From Spongospora subterranea f. sp. subterranea (lineage: Eukaryota; Endomyxa: Phytomyxea; Phytomyxea; Plasmodiophorida), in contig JAUGWO010000281.1 of the NCBI GenBank assembly GCA_049724395.1, forward strand, positions 1 to 27,293: a DNA stretch of 27,293 nt, read 5' to 3'. The notes under the pieces are model-generated. The model was not told where the DNA came from and did no database searches. It saw only the letters and a list, made by a program, of their open reading frames with translations. Of this stretch, positions 9,901 to 20,330 are shown piece by piece (within the stretch, counting starts at the first letter, position 1; each line of letters opens with the position of its first letter). The position numbers were made by a program, and so were the translations under genes.

Positions 9901-11290
9901 AAAGGTGCCCTCTACTGATAAAGCAGAGATTGGTAAAAAAAGTGGTAAAAAGAGTGGTAAAAAGAGCGGAGAAGCAAGTTCATCGTCCCCCAAAAAGAAT
10001 AATTCTTCAAACGATTCGTCCAAGTCTGGTCTACCGAAGGACCAAGACACACTTGCTTCGTCAAAGGCGCCTTCTACTGATAAGGCAGAGATTGTTTCTG
10101 GTTCGGCCCCTGATCAAGGTTCATCCGTTGCCGTATCATCAAATGACGCTACGATCGGCGATGTTCCAATGCTTTGGGATATTGTGAAACCTCGTGATGC
10201 CGGTGGCGATACTTCAAGCAGAGATAGCGCTGTTGAGGATGCAGCAAAGGTTTCTGATCGCGCTACTCCAACGGCAACTGAAACCTCTGGCTCAGCGAAC
10301 ACACCGTCTACCGATTCTCCCATCAAAGAGGATCAGTCGCTCAAGAACAACGGTCTCTTAAGGCCAAACGAAAACAGTAATGCGACCATTCCATCAATGG
10401 CACACAAGAAACCAACGAAGAGTGGAAATCACTCCACATATTCAGGACGCCGGCCCCAGATGCAGAAGGAGATGCGCCCTGACATTGCTGACATTTTGTT
10501 GAGGAATGATGATGAGAAGAACGTTACGATTCCGTCGATGGCGCACATCATGCACAACAAGTCCAACAAATCGGGGAAAGTTCCAAAAAAATCGAGGATG
10601 GGGTCGAACATCATCAAGCCCTTAGCAGCTCAGGTTCCATCTAAAGCCAACAAATCCACCACCCGTACGGCAGGGCCAAAGCTGAAAGGAACTGAACATG
10701 CCAAGAACAACGGTTCTCATTCTGGGAAATCGTGGAGTGGCGTCAATGGGCAGCCTGCCAGCACCAATTCCTCATCTCGTTCATCAGGAACCCCGATCAA
10801 TAACTCTTCGTCCAACGCTAATGATGGGAGGAGCTGGCTCGATATCATTGGTCACTTCATTCCATCGATGCTCGAAGGCGATCGTCCCTCGCTCTACGCT
10901 GATGGCGATGAAGTGGCACGATCCACAAGAATAGGAGAAGCACCTATCCCTGCCAAAAAAGAATCGCTCGACTCCAATATCGAATTGGAGAAAGCCAAAG
11001 ATGTGCCGAAATCGGTTTTCAAAAACGTAATCGAGGAGGCGATTCCTACCAAGTCATCGTCGGGCAAGCCCAGCGGTAAGCCATTGGTGAACGTGTTTGA
11101 CAGCCCGTCTAGTACAGACACCAAGACTAGTTCATACGGAACCGCCAAGAAGGATCAAGATGCTTCTGGAACCAGAGCGCCTGTTGTTGGATCCGCCGTC
11201 CTCGACGCGATCAACTTAAATATTGTGCCATCGGCATTACCTAGCCCACACTCTGCTGTAGTTAAATCTTACAAAAAAAGCGCTAAATAA
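6979..11290 (+). CDS. Giant Ser/Thr/Asn-rich secreted protein with SGKK repeats
   Basis: A single long frame starts at ATG 6979 with a clear signal peptide (MSGLIPLRAITVAILGSC, LILCLANADE). It is open to 9,918 in one frame and continues in the next frame to TAA 11288-11290, so the gene product would be about 1,437 residues. The switch coincides with one extra G at 9846 in the second of three near-identical 162-bp repeats, so it looks like an indel rather than a gene boundary. Residues about 230-760 are a mucin-like region of degenerate NGS(T/I)S-AP-S-TN modules with dozens of N-x-S/T sequons. Near residue 870 come lysine-rich SGKKSGKKSGK tracts, then a Lys/Ser/Pro-rich tail with two IPSMAH motifs. 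No introns, no membrane anchor and no catalytic domain are visible. I infer a secreted or cell-surface structural glycoprotein; family unknown. An AATAAA overlaps the stop codon. Confidence 0.8.
9600..10090 (+). repeat. 162-bp coding repeat, about three copies
   Basis: Three successive copies encode SGKKSGK...SSSPKK-NSSNDSSKSGLPKDQDTLASSKVPSTDKAEI. Equivalent points lie at 9679, 9841 and 10004, giving 162 bp (54 codons) plus one extra base in the second copy. Copies two and three are almost identical; the first differs more and has a longer run of SGKK units. The repeat adds clusters of positive charge to an otherwise neutral glycoprotein. Confidence 0.9.
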
Positions 11291-11291
11291 A
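11286..11291 (+). promoter_or_regulatory. AATAAA overlapping the stop codon of the secreted-protein gene
   Basis: The hexamer AATAAA overlaps the terminal TAA of the 6979 gene. If used as a polyadenylation signal the 3' UTR would be very short, which fits the compact spacing of this region. Position alone is the evidence. Confidence 0.3.
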
Positions 11292-11415
11292 TAGTACTTG
11301 AGAAGTCGTTTTATACACATCCATTGGTTTGAAAGTGCTGAGAATAGCAGAAGTGTTCAAGAAATTGTATTCAAATGAATGGGACTTCCCCACCCAAATA
11401 GAATCGACACCAATC

Positions 11416-11906
11416 TTAAGCGCCCATGTTGGATTCAAGGAAGGTGGTATCGTCTGCAGAGGAAAAAGGGCCATATCATACGGTCCAGAAATCTCTTGTT
11501 GCTTGCTTGCGTCCACGTTGTTGTTTTCGGCGCGACTATGGGCGAGTATTGGTACTGTAAACATTTATGCGCAGCGGACAGGGTAACCGCGACCGAACAG
11601 TGCAGTTGGCCAATAGGGTATCACGGTGTAGAATTCTCTCCGAAACAATCCCTGGACTGGTAAACGGTAGTCGCATTTGGCATCACGGGGGACGACTCGG
11701 CAAATATACACGAAATATTTCTGGGTCAGATGAAATCCGTTTTGCCACGGATGACGACCTGGCTCATCACTGAATGGGTAATTCTTTGTAGTCCGATTGA
11801 CACTGAGACGTGCTGGCGCCAGGCGCCATACTGATCGCTGATCGCTTGGGCTGCACAACCAAAAGGGACACCTCGTCCAGGCGTTATGTATATTCGGAGT
11901 TGCCAT
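11416..11906 (-). CDS. Unrecognised minus-strand gene, head-to-head with SUV3
   Basis: On the minus strand an open frame from ATG 11906 contains [18 protein letters not shown] and [18 protein letters not shown], then a phase-consistent 55-nt intron (GTCGCGG...CCATAG) leads to [18 protein letters not shown] and a short tail ending at a TAA at 11418-11416. An alternative 5' splice gives an N-terminus reading [16 protein letters not shown]. Either version overlaps the start codon of SUV3 (11886) on the other strand or begins within tens of bases of it. The plus strand also has long open frames here (11329-11663), which I judge to be shadows because they lack matching splice sites. No family recognised; strand choice is the main doubt. 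Confidence 0.35.
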
Positions 11907-14089
11907 TACCGTCGATTGTCGTCGATCTCGGGACCGATTCTCCCGGAAGAAGTTCGATCAGTCCTGCGATTGCCGGACGTTCGCGATCACATTCAGCGAG
12001 ATCTTCAACTCGGTCGCCGGTCGATACGTCAATTGGTCAACCTTTTCTGTTGCGGCTCCAACGTTAACGATCGCCTGGGAGGTGGGCCCTTCTCAGAACG
12101 CGATGTCGTGGCAGCGTTTCGTCAATTTGCCGCTGAGCACGCCGCTGTCAAAGATCAGAACATCATAGACATGACCGATTTGCGTTCCCCATCAGGGTGG
12201 TATCCTTTAGCACGCAGCATCAAACGGAATGTGATCATGAACTGTGGGCCAACAAACTCGGGAAAAACTCATGCTGTAAGTGGAGCCATCAACATCTAAA
12301 CCTGCTGCTTTCTGACACGATCTAGGCGCTCATTTCGTTGCAATCGAGCAGCTCGGGAGCGTATTCCGGTCCGTTAAGGCTACTAGCATGGGAAGTTTTC
12401 AATCGCATGAACGATTCCGGCGTCGCCTGCGACCTGGTCACTGGCCAGGAGATGATTACCAAGGAGGCATCGCAACACCGTTCATCAACCGTGGAAATGA
12501 CCGACACCAAACTCGAAATCGAATGCGCTGTCGTTGATGAAATCCAGATGATCGGCGATGTTTCTCGTGGTCACGCTTGGACGCGAGCAGTTCTTCTGGC
12601 GTCCCTGCTCATACCGTAAAAAACCTTTTTCGCGAAAAAAGCGATGCCATTCATTCACAGTTTTAGGTTTATTTATGCGGCGATGAGTCGGCTTGTGGTT
12701 TGGTTGAAGAACTCTGTGATCTCAACGGCGATGATCTGACGGTTGTGCGTCACGAGCGGTTAGGTCAGGCAAATTCGTCGCTGCAATGAGCGTGTGGCTG
12801 ATCATTTCTAGGGAAACTGGAGTTCTCTCAGCCATTGCGCTCATTATCGCAAGTAACCAGAGGTGATTGCCTGATCGCTTTTTCACGGCGAGATATCCTC
12901 GCACTGGTTCGCTTGGTTGTCGTCCCCGAGCGTTCACGTTCTGACACTAGTGACAGAAATCTCGAGTGGAGCGATGCACCAACCTCAAGGCCTGTGTTGT
13001 GTATGGTAATCTGCCGCCATTTTCCAGGCAGAACCAAGCGGCACTGTTCAACGACCCGGATTCCGGATACGATATCCTGATCGCAAGTGATGCAGTCGGA
13101 ATGGGGCTCAACCTTAGCATCAAACGGATTGTATTCACCTCTTTGAGGGTTCGAATTCAAACGACAAAACCCATCGACTTCCATCTTACGTTTGGTGTCT
13201 GCAGAAATTTGATGGCAACAATGTGCGACGACTCAATAAGAGCGAGATTCTACAGATTGCGGGACGTGCTGGCCGATTCAACTCAGCATACCCGAACGGG
13301 CAGGTGACGTGTCTGTTGGGGGAAACATCCCAGGCCGATATCGACTTCATGAAAGGGGCACTGAGGTCACGCCCCGATCCCATACATCGGGCGGGTTTGG
13401 CTCCAGAATTCGCGGCCATCCAGTCGTTGGCCGAGGCCAGACCGTATCTTCCATACCACAACGGTATCAGTTCGATTCTCGAACGAACTCGACATTGACT
13501 GGATGATTTCAATGCAGTTCTGCAGCAGTTCCAGCAACATGCCGTCCTTGATGGGCTGTTCTTCATGTCGGAGGGTGTTCAAGAACTCATTGACCTTTCG
13601 CAAACATTCAAAGAGTACGGCCCAGCTGCAAATAATTTTCACGAAATGGTCGCTGATAAGTGCCATTAGGATTCCATTGAGCCTGACACATCGCCAATAC
13701 CTTCGCCATGGCTCCAGTGGCCATTCGCAGTAAAAGTGAGGTCAACAATCTCGTACGCCTTGTCAAGCAGTTTACAGAATCCTCGCGGGCCGAGCTGGCT
13801 ATATATCCTAAAGCGGACGCAGCGATCGATGGCCGCGATCAACGCATTCCGCTCTCGGATTTGTGAGGCCACATATTGACGATTCTATCTGATTCGGTTG
13901 ACGTTGACGTTTAGGGAGTTATTGAGCGCCATTTCCGATGTTTATATATGGCTGGGAAAACGGCTGCCTCGAGAGTTCACCGATATGGAACGCGCTGAGT
14001 TTGTCAGAACGCGCATTGTGGAGCTGATTCAACAGAACCTGGAATCGTTTGGTTCCTGGAGCGGAGATAAACCCAGACGAAGGCGCTGA
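11886..14089 (+). CDS. SUPV3L1: Mitochondrial ATP-dependent RNA helicase SUV3
   Basis: Ski2-like DExH helicase of the mitochondrial degradosome, which unwinds RNA for turnover in the matrix. Nine exons: 11886-12275, 12326-12615, 12667-12763, 12812-12915, 12957-13148, 13205-13463, 13518-13614, 13670-13862, 13915-14089; introns 41-56 nt. The Arg/Ser-rich start ([13 protein letters not shown]) is a likely presequence. Visible motifs: Walker A GPTNSGKT (residues 121-128), [59 protein letters not shown] and motif [11 protein letters not shown]; the family's IPLSL and APVAIRSK stretches follow, then the C-terminal VYIWLGKRL. Two frame problems: exon 8 holds one base too many near 13700 (RQY then FAMAPV in another frame), and the exon 2/3 junction does not keep phase with canonical sites. 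About 600 residues, shorter than the human protein because the long C-terminal tail is absent. Identification is firm; intactness is not. Confidence 0.92.
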
Positions 14090-14105
14090 AGAATGGATTC
14101 ATTTG

Positions 14106-14111
14106 AATAAA
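14106..14111 (+). promoter_or_regulatory. AATAAA 17 bp after the SUV3 stop
   Basis: AATAAA lies between the convergent stops of SUV3 (14089) and NDUFS4 (14155). On the minus strand ATTAAA appears at the matching position for NDUFS4. The 65-bp gap must hold both 3' ends, so the transcripts probably overlap. Confidence 0.4.
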
Positions 14112-14154
14112 TAGTGTTCAAACGTAGTTCAATTGAAATTCGATTTAATATCAG

Positions 14155-14667
14155 TTACTGTTCGGTGCCGGAGTTTCCTTTCCATTTGAAATTCGTTGAG
14201 TAGGATTTTGGGGTGCGCTTTTTCAAATGGGGATCAAGAACCCGAAATTTGATTCCTTGACTTTCTGCAAAGTTAATTGCACTTTCTTTACTATCGAAGC
14301 TGATTCGGATTGATGCCAAAGGGTCCCTTGTCGAAGTCCATCCCTGATTGATGAACTCAGTGTAACTGGGAATTCACAAGGGTGTTGGAATAAGTGATAC
14401 CATTAGCGGATTGCTCCATCTGTTGGCAGGTTCGAACTTGAGTAACCAGACAGAGCTTTCGGGACGTTTCGCCTGTTGCATGACGGATGGCGATGGCGCG
14501 ACGATCAGCGCCTCCCTTTGCGATAGGACTTCAGCGGCGCTCATCCCTGCTTGCAAGGTCAGGAATTCCTGAGGGGATTTTATAATCGCTGCCGAACAAA
14601 GCGATCGCAGCCGAGCCGTGCCGAGAGATAGCATCGCCCTGATGCGGATTGTGTCAAATGACCACAA
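14155..14667 (-). CDS. NDUFS4: NADH:ubiquinone oxidoreductase subunit NDUFS4 (18 kDa)
   Basis: Accessory subunit of respiratory complex I in the mitochondrial inner membrane, needed for assembly and stability of the NADH-oxidising module. Two exons on the minus strand, 14401-14667 and 14155-14343, flank a 57-nt intron (GTATCAC...CATCAATCAG) in phase 0. The junction reads RWSNPLM-GWTSTRDPL, matching the family's RWENPLMGW(A/T)ST.DPL core, followed by SFDSKESAINFAES and the C-terminal PKSYSTNFKWKG, as in the family's KSYG.NFSW ending. The N-terminus (MLSLGTARLRSLCSAAI, from the second Met at 14634) is a typical mitochondrial presequence; the upstream Met at 14667 is the alternative start. Length of about 150 residues fits the family. 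Tail-to-tail with SUV3. No damage seen. Confidence 0.92.
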
Positions 14668-14690
14668 TCACAACCTGTAAATAAAATATG

Positions 14691-15450
14691 TTATCTGGAA
14701 ACACTTGACATCACTTCAGGCAGTGTATGTATGGGAATCAAGTTGTACTCTACATTGACACTGCCGGCCGCAGCGTAGTGTATATAGGTGGACTGTGACC
14801 TGACACGTGGGCATGCAACTGTGGTGTATACAGATGGAGGTTGCGCTCGATGCGGAACCCATCTACAGTCAGTATTCCCACAGTGGGCCGGATAGTGAAT
14901 GTGGATCTGGGGATCTTCAAGGCCATCCAGTCGCTTCAAATTCCTGTGCGAATCGAAGAGTGCTGAAGAATTCATCGAGGAAGTAGAAAAGGCAGACCAC
15001 GAACTGGAGGAAACGACATCAAAGTTTTCTAATTGAATAGCGGTTTGGACGGTGTTGAATGTTGTCGTACTTCCATTCCCGACACATCTTGACGTTATGA
15101 TTTTGATTGCAACAATGCATGTTGGCAGCCATGTGAAATTGTATTGATTACCAGTTTTCGCACATGGACAACCAGAGCTTGGATTTCGTACCGGTAAGAC
15201 ATTTTGGGACAGGACGGAAAGTTCGCACCGACAAGACTTTGTGTGACAAAACGACAATAGACAGATTAACGGGAAAAACGGTTATATTCCGACCAGTCTC
15301 TCTGGATAATCGTTCATCAAGACCTGATCCGCCTTTTGCAATCCCATCTCGCCATCGGACAGTTCTGTTCAAGCCAGGTCGTTAAAACACTCGCCAGATG
15401 CAGTCGGCACGCCGGGAAATTGACAGGCTCAGTATGACTAAATATTGCCA
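14691..15450. other. Unresolved coding potential on both strands
   Basis: On plus, NQVVLYIDTAGRSVVYIGGL (about 14731-14790) and a C-terminal stretch ending EEFIEEVEKADHELEE...N at a TGA near 15035 look coding; a VVYTDGG motif near 14820 recalls the start of RNase H domains but the rest does not confirm it. On minus, one uninterrupted 188-codon frame covers 14691-15257, Ser/Thr-rich as expected opposite Glu/Lys-rich coding sequence, while ANFPSCPKMSYRYEIQALVV (about 15165-15230, minus) has a GTAATC donor after it. I could not build one consistent model. Probably one or two small genes; strand uncertain. Confidence 0.3.
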
Positions 15451-15521
15451 ACAAAGATCAGATCGCCGATTTCAGCACTGATATTGTATTTCGAGCGAAG
15501 CGACTTTTGAGGGCGCTGGCT

Positions 15522-16068
15522 CTAACTGATCGGTGGACGACGCTGGAACCATGATTGACGTGTGGAAGACGTTGCCATCTCCTTTCGAGCCTGTCATGAG
15601 TAAGTGCCCAAATGGTGTTATGAATCCCTCGTTTGAGTAGATGGTCGCAGCCCTTGTTCACTTACCGAATTGAGTTGAATTACAGATCGAGCAAGTTCGT
15701 ATATCCGCTGATTGACATCAGTGGGAAATGATTCTGTCGGAGTGCCGTCGGAAGTGGTTCCAACAGCATTGGCGAGACCTTTGGCGCGGAGGTACATTAC
15801 GGGACCAGGACGGAATCAACTCGACATTTCCTTCGAAGCGGGGGACACAAAGCGATATTCTACACGGGTGGGCCGTGCCTTGATTCAAGGTGTCCTTTTC
15901 AGATTCGGCTTGGGCTTCCAGTTCCTGAAGTTTCTTGAGCTTCTTGGCCCGTTCTGCAGCGGCGAGTCTTTTTGTGAGGACGCTCTCCATCCGTGTCTTC
16001 GTATCGCGACTCAAAGACTCCGGTCGATAACCTTGAAAACGCACCCTGAACATTTCTGAAAAGTTCAT
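15522..16068 (-). CDS. Small charged protein, unrecognised
   Basis: On the minus strand, ATG 16068 begins a Lys/Arg/Glu-rich, probably helical segment (SVLTKRLAAAERAKKLKKLQ, ELEAQAESEKD). Further on, in another frame, comes VMYLRAKGLANAVGTTSDGT and NQRIYELARSVIQLNS, then a canonical GTAAGT intron of about 75 nt to SARKEMATSSTRQSWFQRR and TAG at 15524-15522. The last splice is phase-consistent. The link between the first and second blocks (about 15840-15880) is not: no canonical intron joins them, and one base too many plus a TGA would explain the break. Upstream of 16068 the frame stays open (EFERTPSEIHRAMNF), so the start is uncertain. No family recognised. Confidence 0.45.
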
Positions 16069-16430
16069 CGCCCTGTGGATCTCGCTCGGTGTTCGCTCGA
16101 ATTCGGCGCCGTCATCTCATCGCGTGCATAGTGGGTTCTGTCTTCGGCATGGCAATGGCGTCGTTCGACTGTCGATCTATGAGGGCCCTGTCTCTACGGC
16201 ACAAGAGGAGACGGGGAACTGACGGGAACGCGGAAATGAAATGAGTGGAATATATTCTCGTTCTGACAGGACTAACGCCATTAACACTTCAGAATACTAA
16301 ATCAATCCAATAATGTTTCGGTGTCTGAACACCGTTCTGGGTCATTTTTATCTGATTTCAATTTTCCAACGGGAGAGGAATTGATTTATTGCAGCTGATA
16401 GATTCATCAGCAGCTTGACCAGTTCTAAAA
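16069..16430. other. Spacer between two minus-strand genes
   Basis: About 360 bp between the small charged-protein gene and the ACAD11 stop codon. I see no supported gene. It should contain the 3' UTR of ACAD11 and the promoter of the 15522-16068 gene. Confidence 0.4.
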
Positions 16431-19400
16431 TCATATTTTGCAGCGGATTAGCTCACTCTTGGCAATAGACAATCTATGAAATCTGCGATAAGGTTTTCAC
16501 GAAAAACAGTTTTTGTCGTTCTACCTATGAACAGCATCAGGTCCATCTGCTATTCGTAAAGCGCGCATGCCCGCCCTAATCAGAACTGTGTCATTTCGGT
16601 CGAACGAGACCCGGACTGATCAGCTCACCAGAGCTTCGGTAAAGGAGAATCTTGACCTATTCCCATTGCGCCATGAAGCTGGATAGCACGGTCTAGAACG
16701 TTGCAAACAGTCTATTCCATGCACAGCTGAGAACCGAGAGGTTGAACCAGACGACGCTAGCCGACTTTGGGGACAGCGACTTTTACTTCCGACAGGATGT
16801 GGCGAGCCTTCACATTACCACAGCTATCCATGATTGACGCAGCGTTCATTATGAGTGCACGACATTGATCAATGTCAATGCGACTAACGGGATCGTCAAA
16901 AACTTGACATTCATGTAACTACTGTTTTACTACCTTTGTGCGATATCATCAAGAACCGCACCGCTTGTTGATAAACGAGTTTTGAACGCAGACCTTTGCT
17001 GTACAATGTCATCATAACCAGTATTGTGAAACAAGAGGACACCAACTTTTCGCTCGCCGACACATCAACGATAACGCGTACTCCGCCACGCCTATCGCTC
17101 TCATACAATGATGAATTCTTCCAGGACCTAACCGTGCCTGAAGTACCAGCGTCATTTTCGACACTTTTCAAGGAGCACACTAGCAATTACCTGGGCAATC
17201 TCGAACCCCTGACCTTCTTTCCCGATGATGTTGTTAATGGGTATTTTAACATTGATCAAACGTATTTCAGCGTGTCCTGAAGAACTTCATTACGAAACCC
17301 TTCAAAGCGTGGTGACCGCTCTGTACCTTCAGGAGCATCGTCGTAGCCAAACACTGTCATATGTCTAACAACCATGACGCCAGGTGCGTCGAAAGGAACC
17401 AACACCATTGACTGCTGTTGACTTCTGGATTTGTGTGTCGGATTCGTCTTCCCCATCACGATCATGATCCGGCATTCAGGGTGCATCGCTCCTGATATCC
17501 ACCATTTGCTCCCGTTTAAAACCCAGTGATTTCCTTCCTGGATTCAACAGTGGGCGGTTCGACAACGCGAAAATACACAACATCTAACTCTGCGTATTGA
17601 ACATTCAATTTGAGTCGCGTCACTTGACGCCACATTTGGTTCTGTCATGGCAAAACAACTGCGAATTTTTCCTTCAAGCAACGGAATAAGCCAGGTTTTC
17701 TTCTGTTCAGGAGTCCCGTATCTAGCGAGTAATTCCATATTGCCTGTATCTGGAGCGCTGCAATTACAGACCTGGGAGATTTAGAAACTCATTGGCTTAT
17801 GTGCAAAAAAATCTAGGGACAACGAACAGACCTCGGGAGCCAGGAAAACTGATGTTCCCATGATCTCACATAATGGGGCGTATTCGACGGTCGTTAACGG
17901 CGAGTGGTCGATCCCATCGACACTGCAGGTCAGAAATAAGTTGAACAAATCTCGAGATTTAGCCTCTTCCTTGAGACTGTGCATGATCTCGGGAACCGTC
18001 CATTTTGGCTTCAACGACTATGGTTCAAATTACTACACCAGATTTGGTTGATATCGATATTAAAACTAAAGAACCTGCTCACGAAGATAGGTGCTTTTCG
18101 GCCGGATAGACGATATCATCCATAAACCATAAAAGGCGCTTGCGGACTTCAAAAAATCGGGGCGAAAACTGCATTCTAAATGGTTCGAGCTGTAATGGGA
18201 GCTGGACTGGTTCTGAGGGCAAATCCGCCGCTCCTGGTCCGCGTTGTCCGATTTGTAACCCGATTGCTGCTAATGGGGAAGCTAGCTTTCCCACAGCGTG
18301 CGCATGAGGTGACGATGCGTTTCCCAATGATAGTCGTTTCTGTACCCTATACGGTGGAGAAATAAATTGGGAATGGTTGAAGGGGGCAGGAGCATTAATA
18401 CCCCTGACAGATGCAGGCAATCCGATAACAGGACAGAGCTTTCACCATGTTGAAAGAAGATGTATCAATACGGCGACCGGATTGGCGCATATACGATTGT
18501 CGTACATCGGTTTCTGTTGGCAACCCAGGGTTTTGAGCGAGCTTGCCCTGCAGAAAGAGAATGAACTATCGTTGGGCAGAAACGTAGACTGGTTACTTGA
18601 AGCGATGGAACAAACGGAATATTTGGTAAATCATACATCAAACAGAAGTAAGCAATGTCAGCGATCGGATCGCCAATTGTCGATAATTCCCAGTCCAGTA
18701 CGGCCACGACTCTAAACTGAGCGTTTCAAAAAAAGAGTAGCGATGCAATTGAACGCTGATCAACCTGTCTTCTGTTGGATGAAATATGCAGTTATCAATA
18801 CGAAAATCCCCTAAATCTTGTGTTGAACAAAACTCGTTGTGTGCGGCAACGACTACCTAATACCGTGAACAAGGCAGCAATCAGATTCAGGAGTTACGTG
18901 TGGTAAACGCTCCTCCAGGAACGATGCCAGCTTTTCGATCGTCGTGATATCACCCATTTTCGAAGCCGCGCACTAGATGCACATGCCATGTGATTGGCAA
19001 CAAAAAAAAACTCATCTCCCCGAACCTGACGGGACCACGTCGACAATTGGCGCCGAACATATTTTGTCGGCTGAGAACCATAATGCGATAGATCGACAGT
19101 ATAATCGAACCGATGAGCGGCACTCAATACCCGAATGACATCATTGTACATGGCGAATCTGGAATCGGCCTATGGAAACGTAGTAAACCATTTGTTGGCG
19201 ACATGATCGGGCCTGTAGGTACCGAGACTCCAGGAAGCGCGGGGTCTCTGAAGATTCTTCCGACAACGTATTCCATGACGTAAAATACTGATCCGATAAT
19301 GGACGGGTCCATACACAAATGCAAAACCGTGGGAACAGGAACCGATGATCTTCTATAAAACATAAGAACTCCATAAGCAGCTTGAAACAAATGTCGAATG

Positions 19401-19759
19401 AAAATAGGGAACAGGAATCTGTGAAATAAACGGCGAGTACCTTTTCAAAGAAAGAAGGACTTGATATTCGCGATCAACGGCGTGCGCTGAATTCAGCAAC
19501 GGGCCTGGCGGCTTTCGCCTGATAACAACCAGTTCGTTATCAGCAGTAGTGAGTAAATACGTCGGATTGCTGTCCAAATCATATCAGTTGAATATAGACG
19601 GGGCAGTCTGGTCTAACACCTTTGCCCATGTGTGAACTGCATGATGGTCGGCTCGCCGTAACCTGATGGTCTGGAGACGACGCCCTGCACCTGCAGGTAC
19701 TGAACCAGGGCGACAGCGTCTATTTCTAGCCCATTCTTGACCGGCATCAGCTGCGCCAT
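16431..19759 (-). CDS. ACAD11: Acyl-CoA dehydrogenase family member 10/11 with N-terminal APH kinase-like domain
   Basis: Fusion enzyme: an aminoglycoside-phosphotransferase-like domain then a flavin acyl-CoA dehydrogenase domain; animal ACAD10/11 catabolise 4-hydroxy and long-chain acyl-CoAs. Minus strand from ATG 19759 ([14 protein letters not shown]), exons 19620-19759 and 19441-19569, then many more, to TGA 16433-16431. In order: [35 protein letters not shown], the kinase-type HG-DFRIDN split by an intron near 18815-18857, [116 protein letters not shown] and a SELIRCKI end. All family blocks are present in order, about 780 residues, so it looks complete. One or two splice junctions near 16930-17050 are not resolved. 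Cellular site (mitochondrion or peroxisome) not evident. Confidence 0.92.
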
Positions 19760-20330
19760 CTATACCTAACTATTGTTGTCGATCTGGTATGTGACCCTTT
19801 GGATTAAGGGGCGTTCACCTAAGAGAGATGCTATTTAAGAAAATGGCGTTCCCCCTTCAGTGCATATACCGTGACGTAAGCACAGACATAACCCGTCACC
19901 AAATTGGCCAACAAGGGCCACTTCATTCTGGAAGTAAGTTGAAATCATGCAATGAAATCACTCGAGGCAATCGGAAATCCGCCTCAAACTGTGGAGGAAT
20001 GATCAGTAGTCCAAGCGGCGTTTTCAGTACAATTTGTGTTCCACGGTTAGATGAACATGGGGGTGAACAATGGCGACTAAAAAAGGAGGATGGAAAAAGG
20101 GGTGGAAAAACAAACATGAGGGAAAACGGGGAGAAGCATGATGAGAAAAAAAGTTGAAGAAGGCCGGAGGAAGGGGCAATAATGGTAAAGCGGCAAAAGT
20201 ACTCGTGTTTATTCCAGTATTTGAGCATCAGGCGTGCTAGCAATCGATTGACTGAGGTTTCACACTGATTCGCAATCGTCAACTGGATTAGGAAAAACCT
20301 GAATCGCCTACAAGTATATCCGATTTGTCG
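19760..20330. other. Intergenic region
   Basis: No supported gene. The 5' side holds the ACAD11 promoter. A purine-rich stretch (about 20040-20170, GGAGGATGGAAAAAGGGGTG-like on plus) produces open frames in both directions, but these lack splice sites and domain features. Confidence 0.4.

Noticed and set aside
9312-9902. 196-codon minus frame with FLPLFLPLFLP hydrophobic repeats resembling membrane segments
   Set aside because: It is the antisense of the SGKKSGKK-encoding repeats.
12627-12642. Palindrome TTTTTCGCGAAAAAA as a regulatory site
   Set aside because: It lies within a short SUV3 intron and is low-complexity; nothing else supports a function.
13496-13498. In-frame TGA as a break in SUV3
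   Set aside because: It falls inside a 54-nt intron (GTATCAG...AATGCAG, 13464-13517) that is in phase with conserved sequence on both sides.
14815-14850. RNase H domain from the VVYTDGG motif
   Set aside because: The later acidic residues and the TDS block of RNase H are not found in a consistent frame downstream.
16996-17280. 94-codon plus frame that looks like a genuine exon
   Set aside because: The opposite strand encodes the conserved ACAD stretches ending GFEIAQ and beginning [13 protein letters not shown] across a canonical intron, so the plus frame is a shadow.
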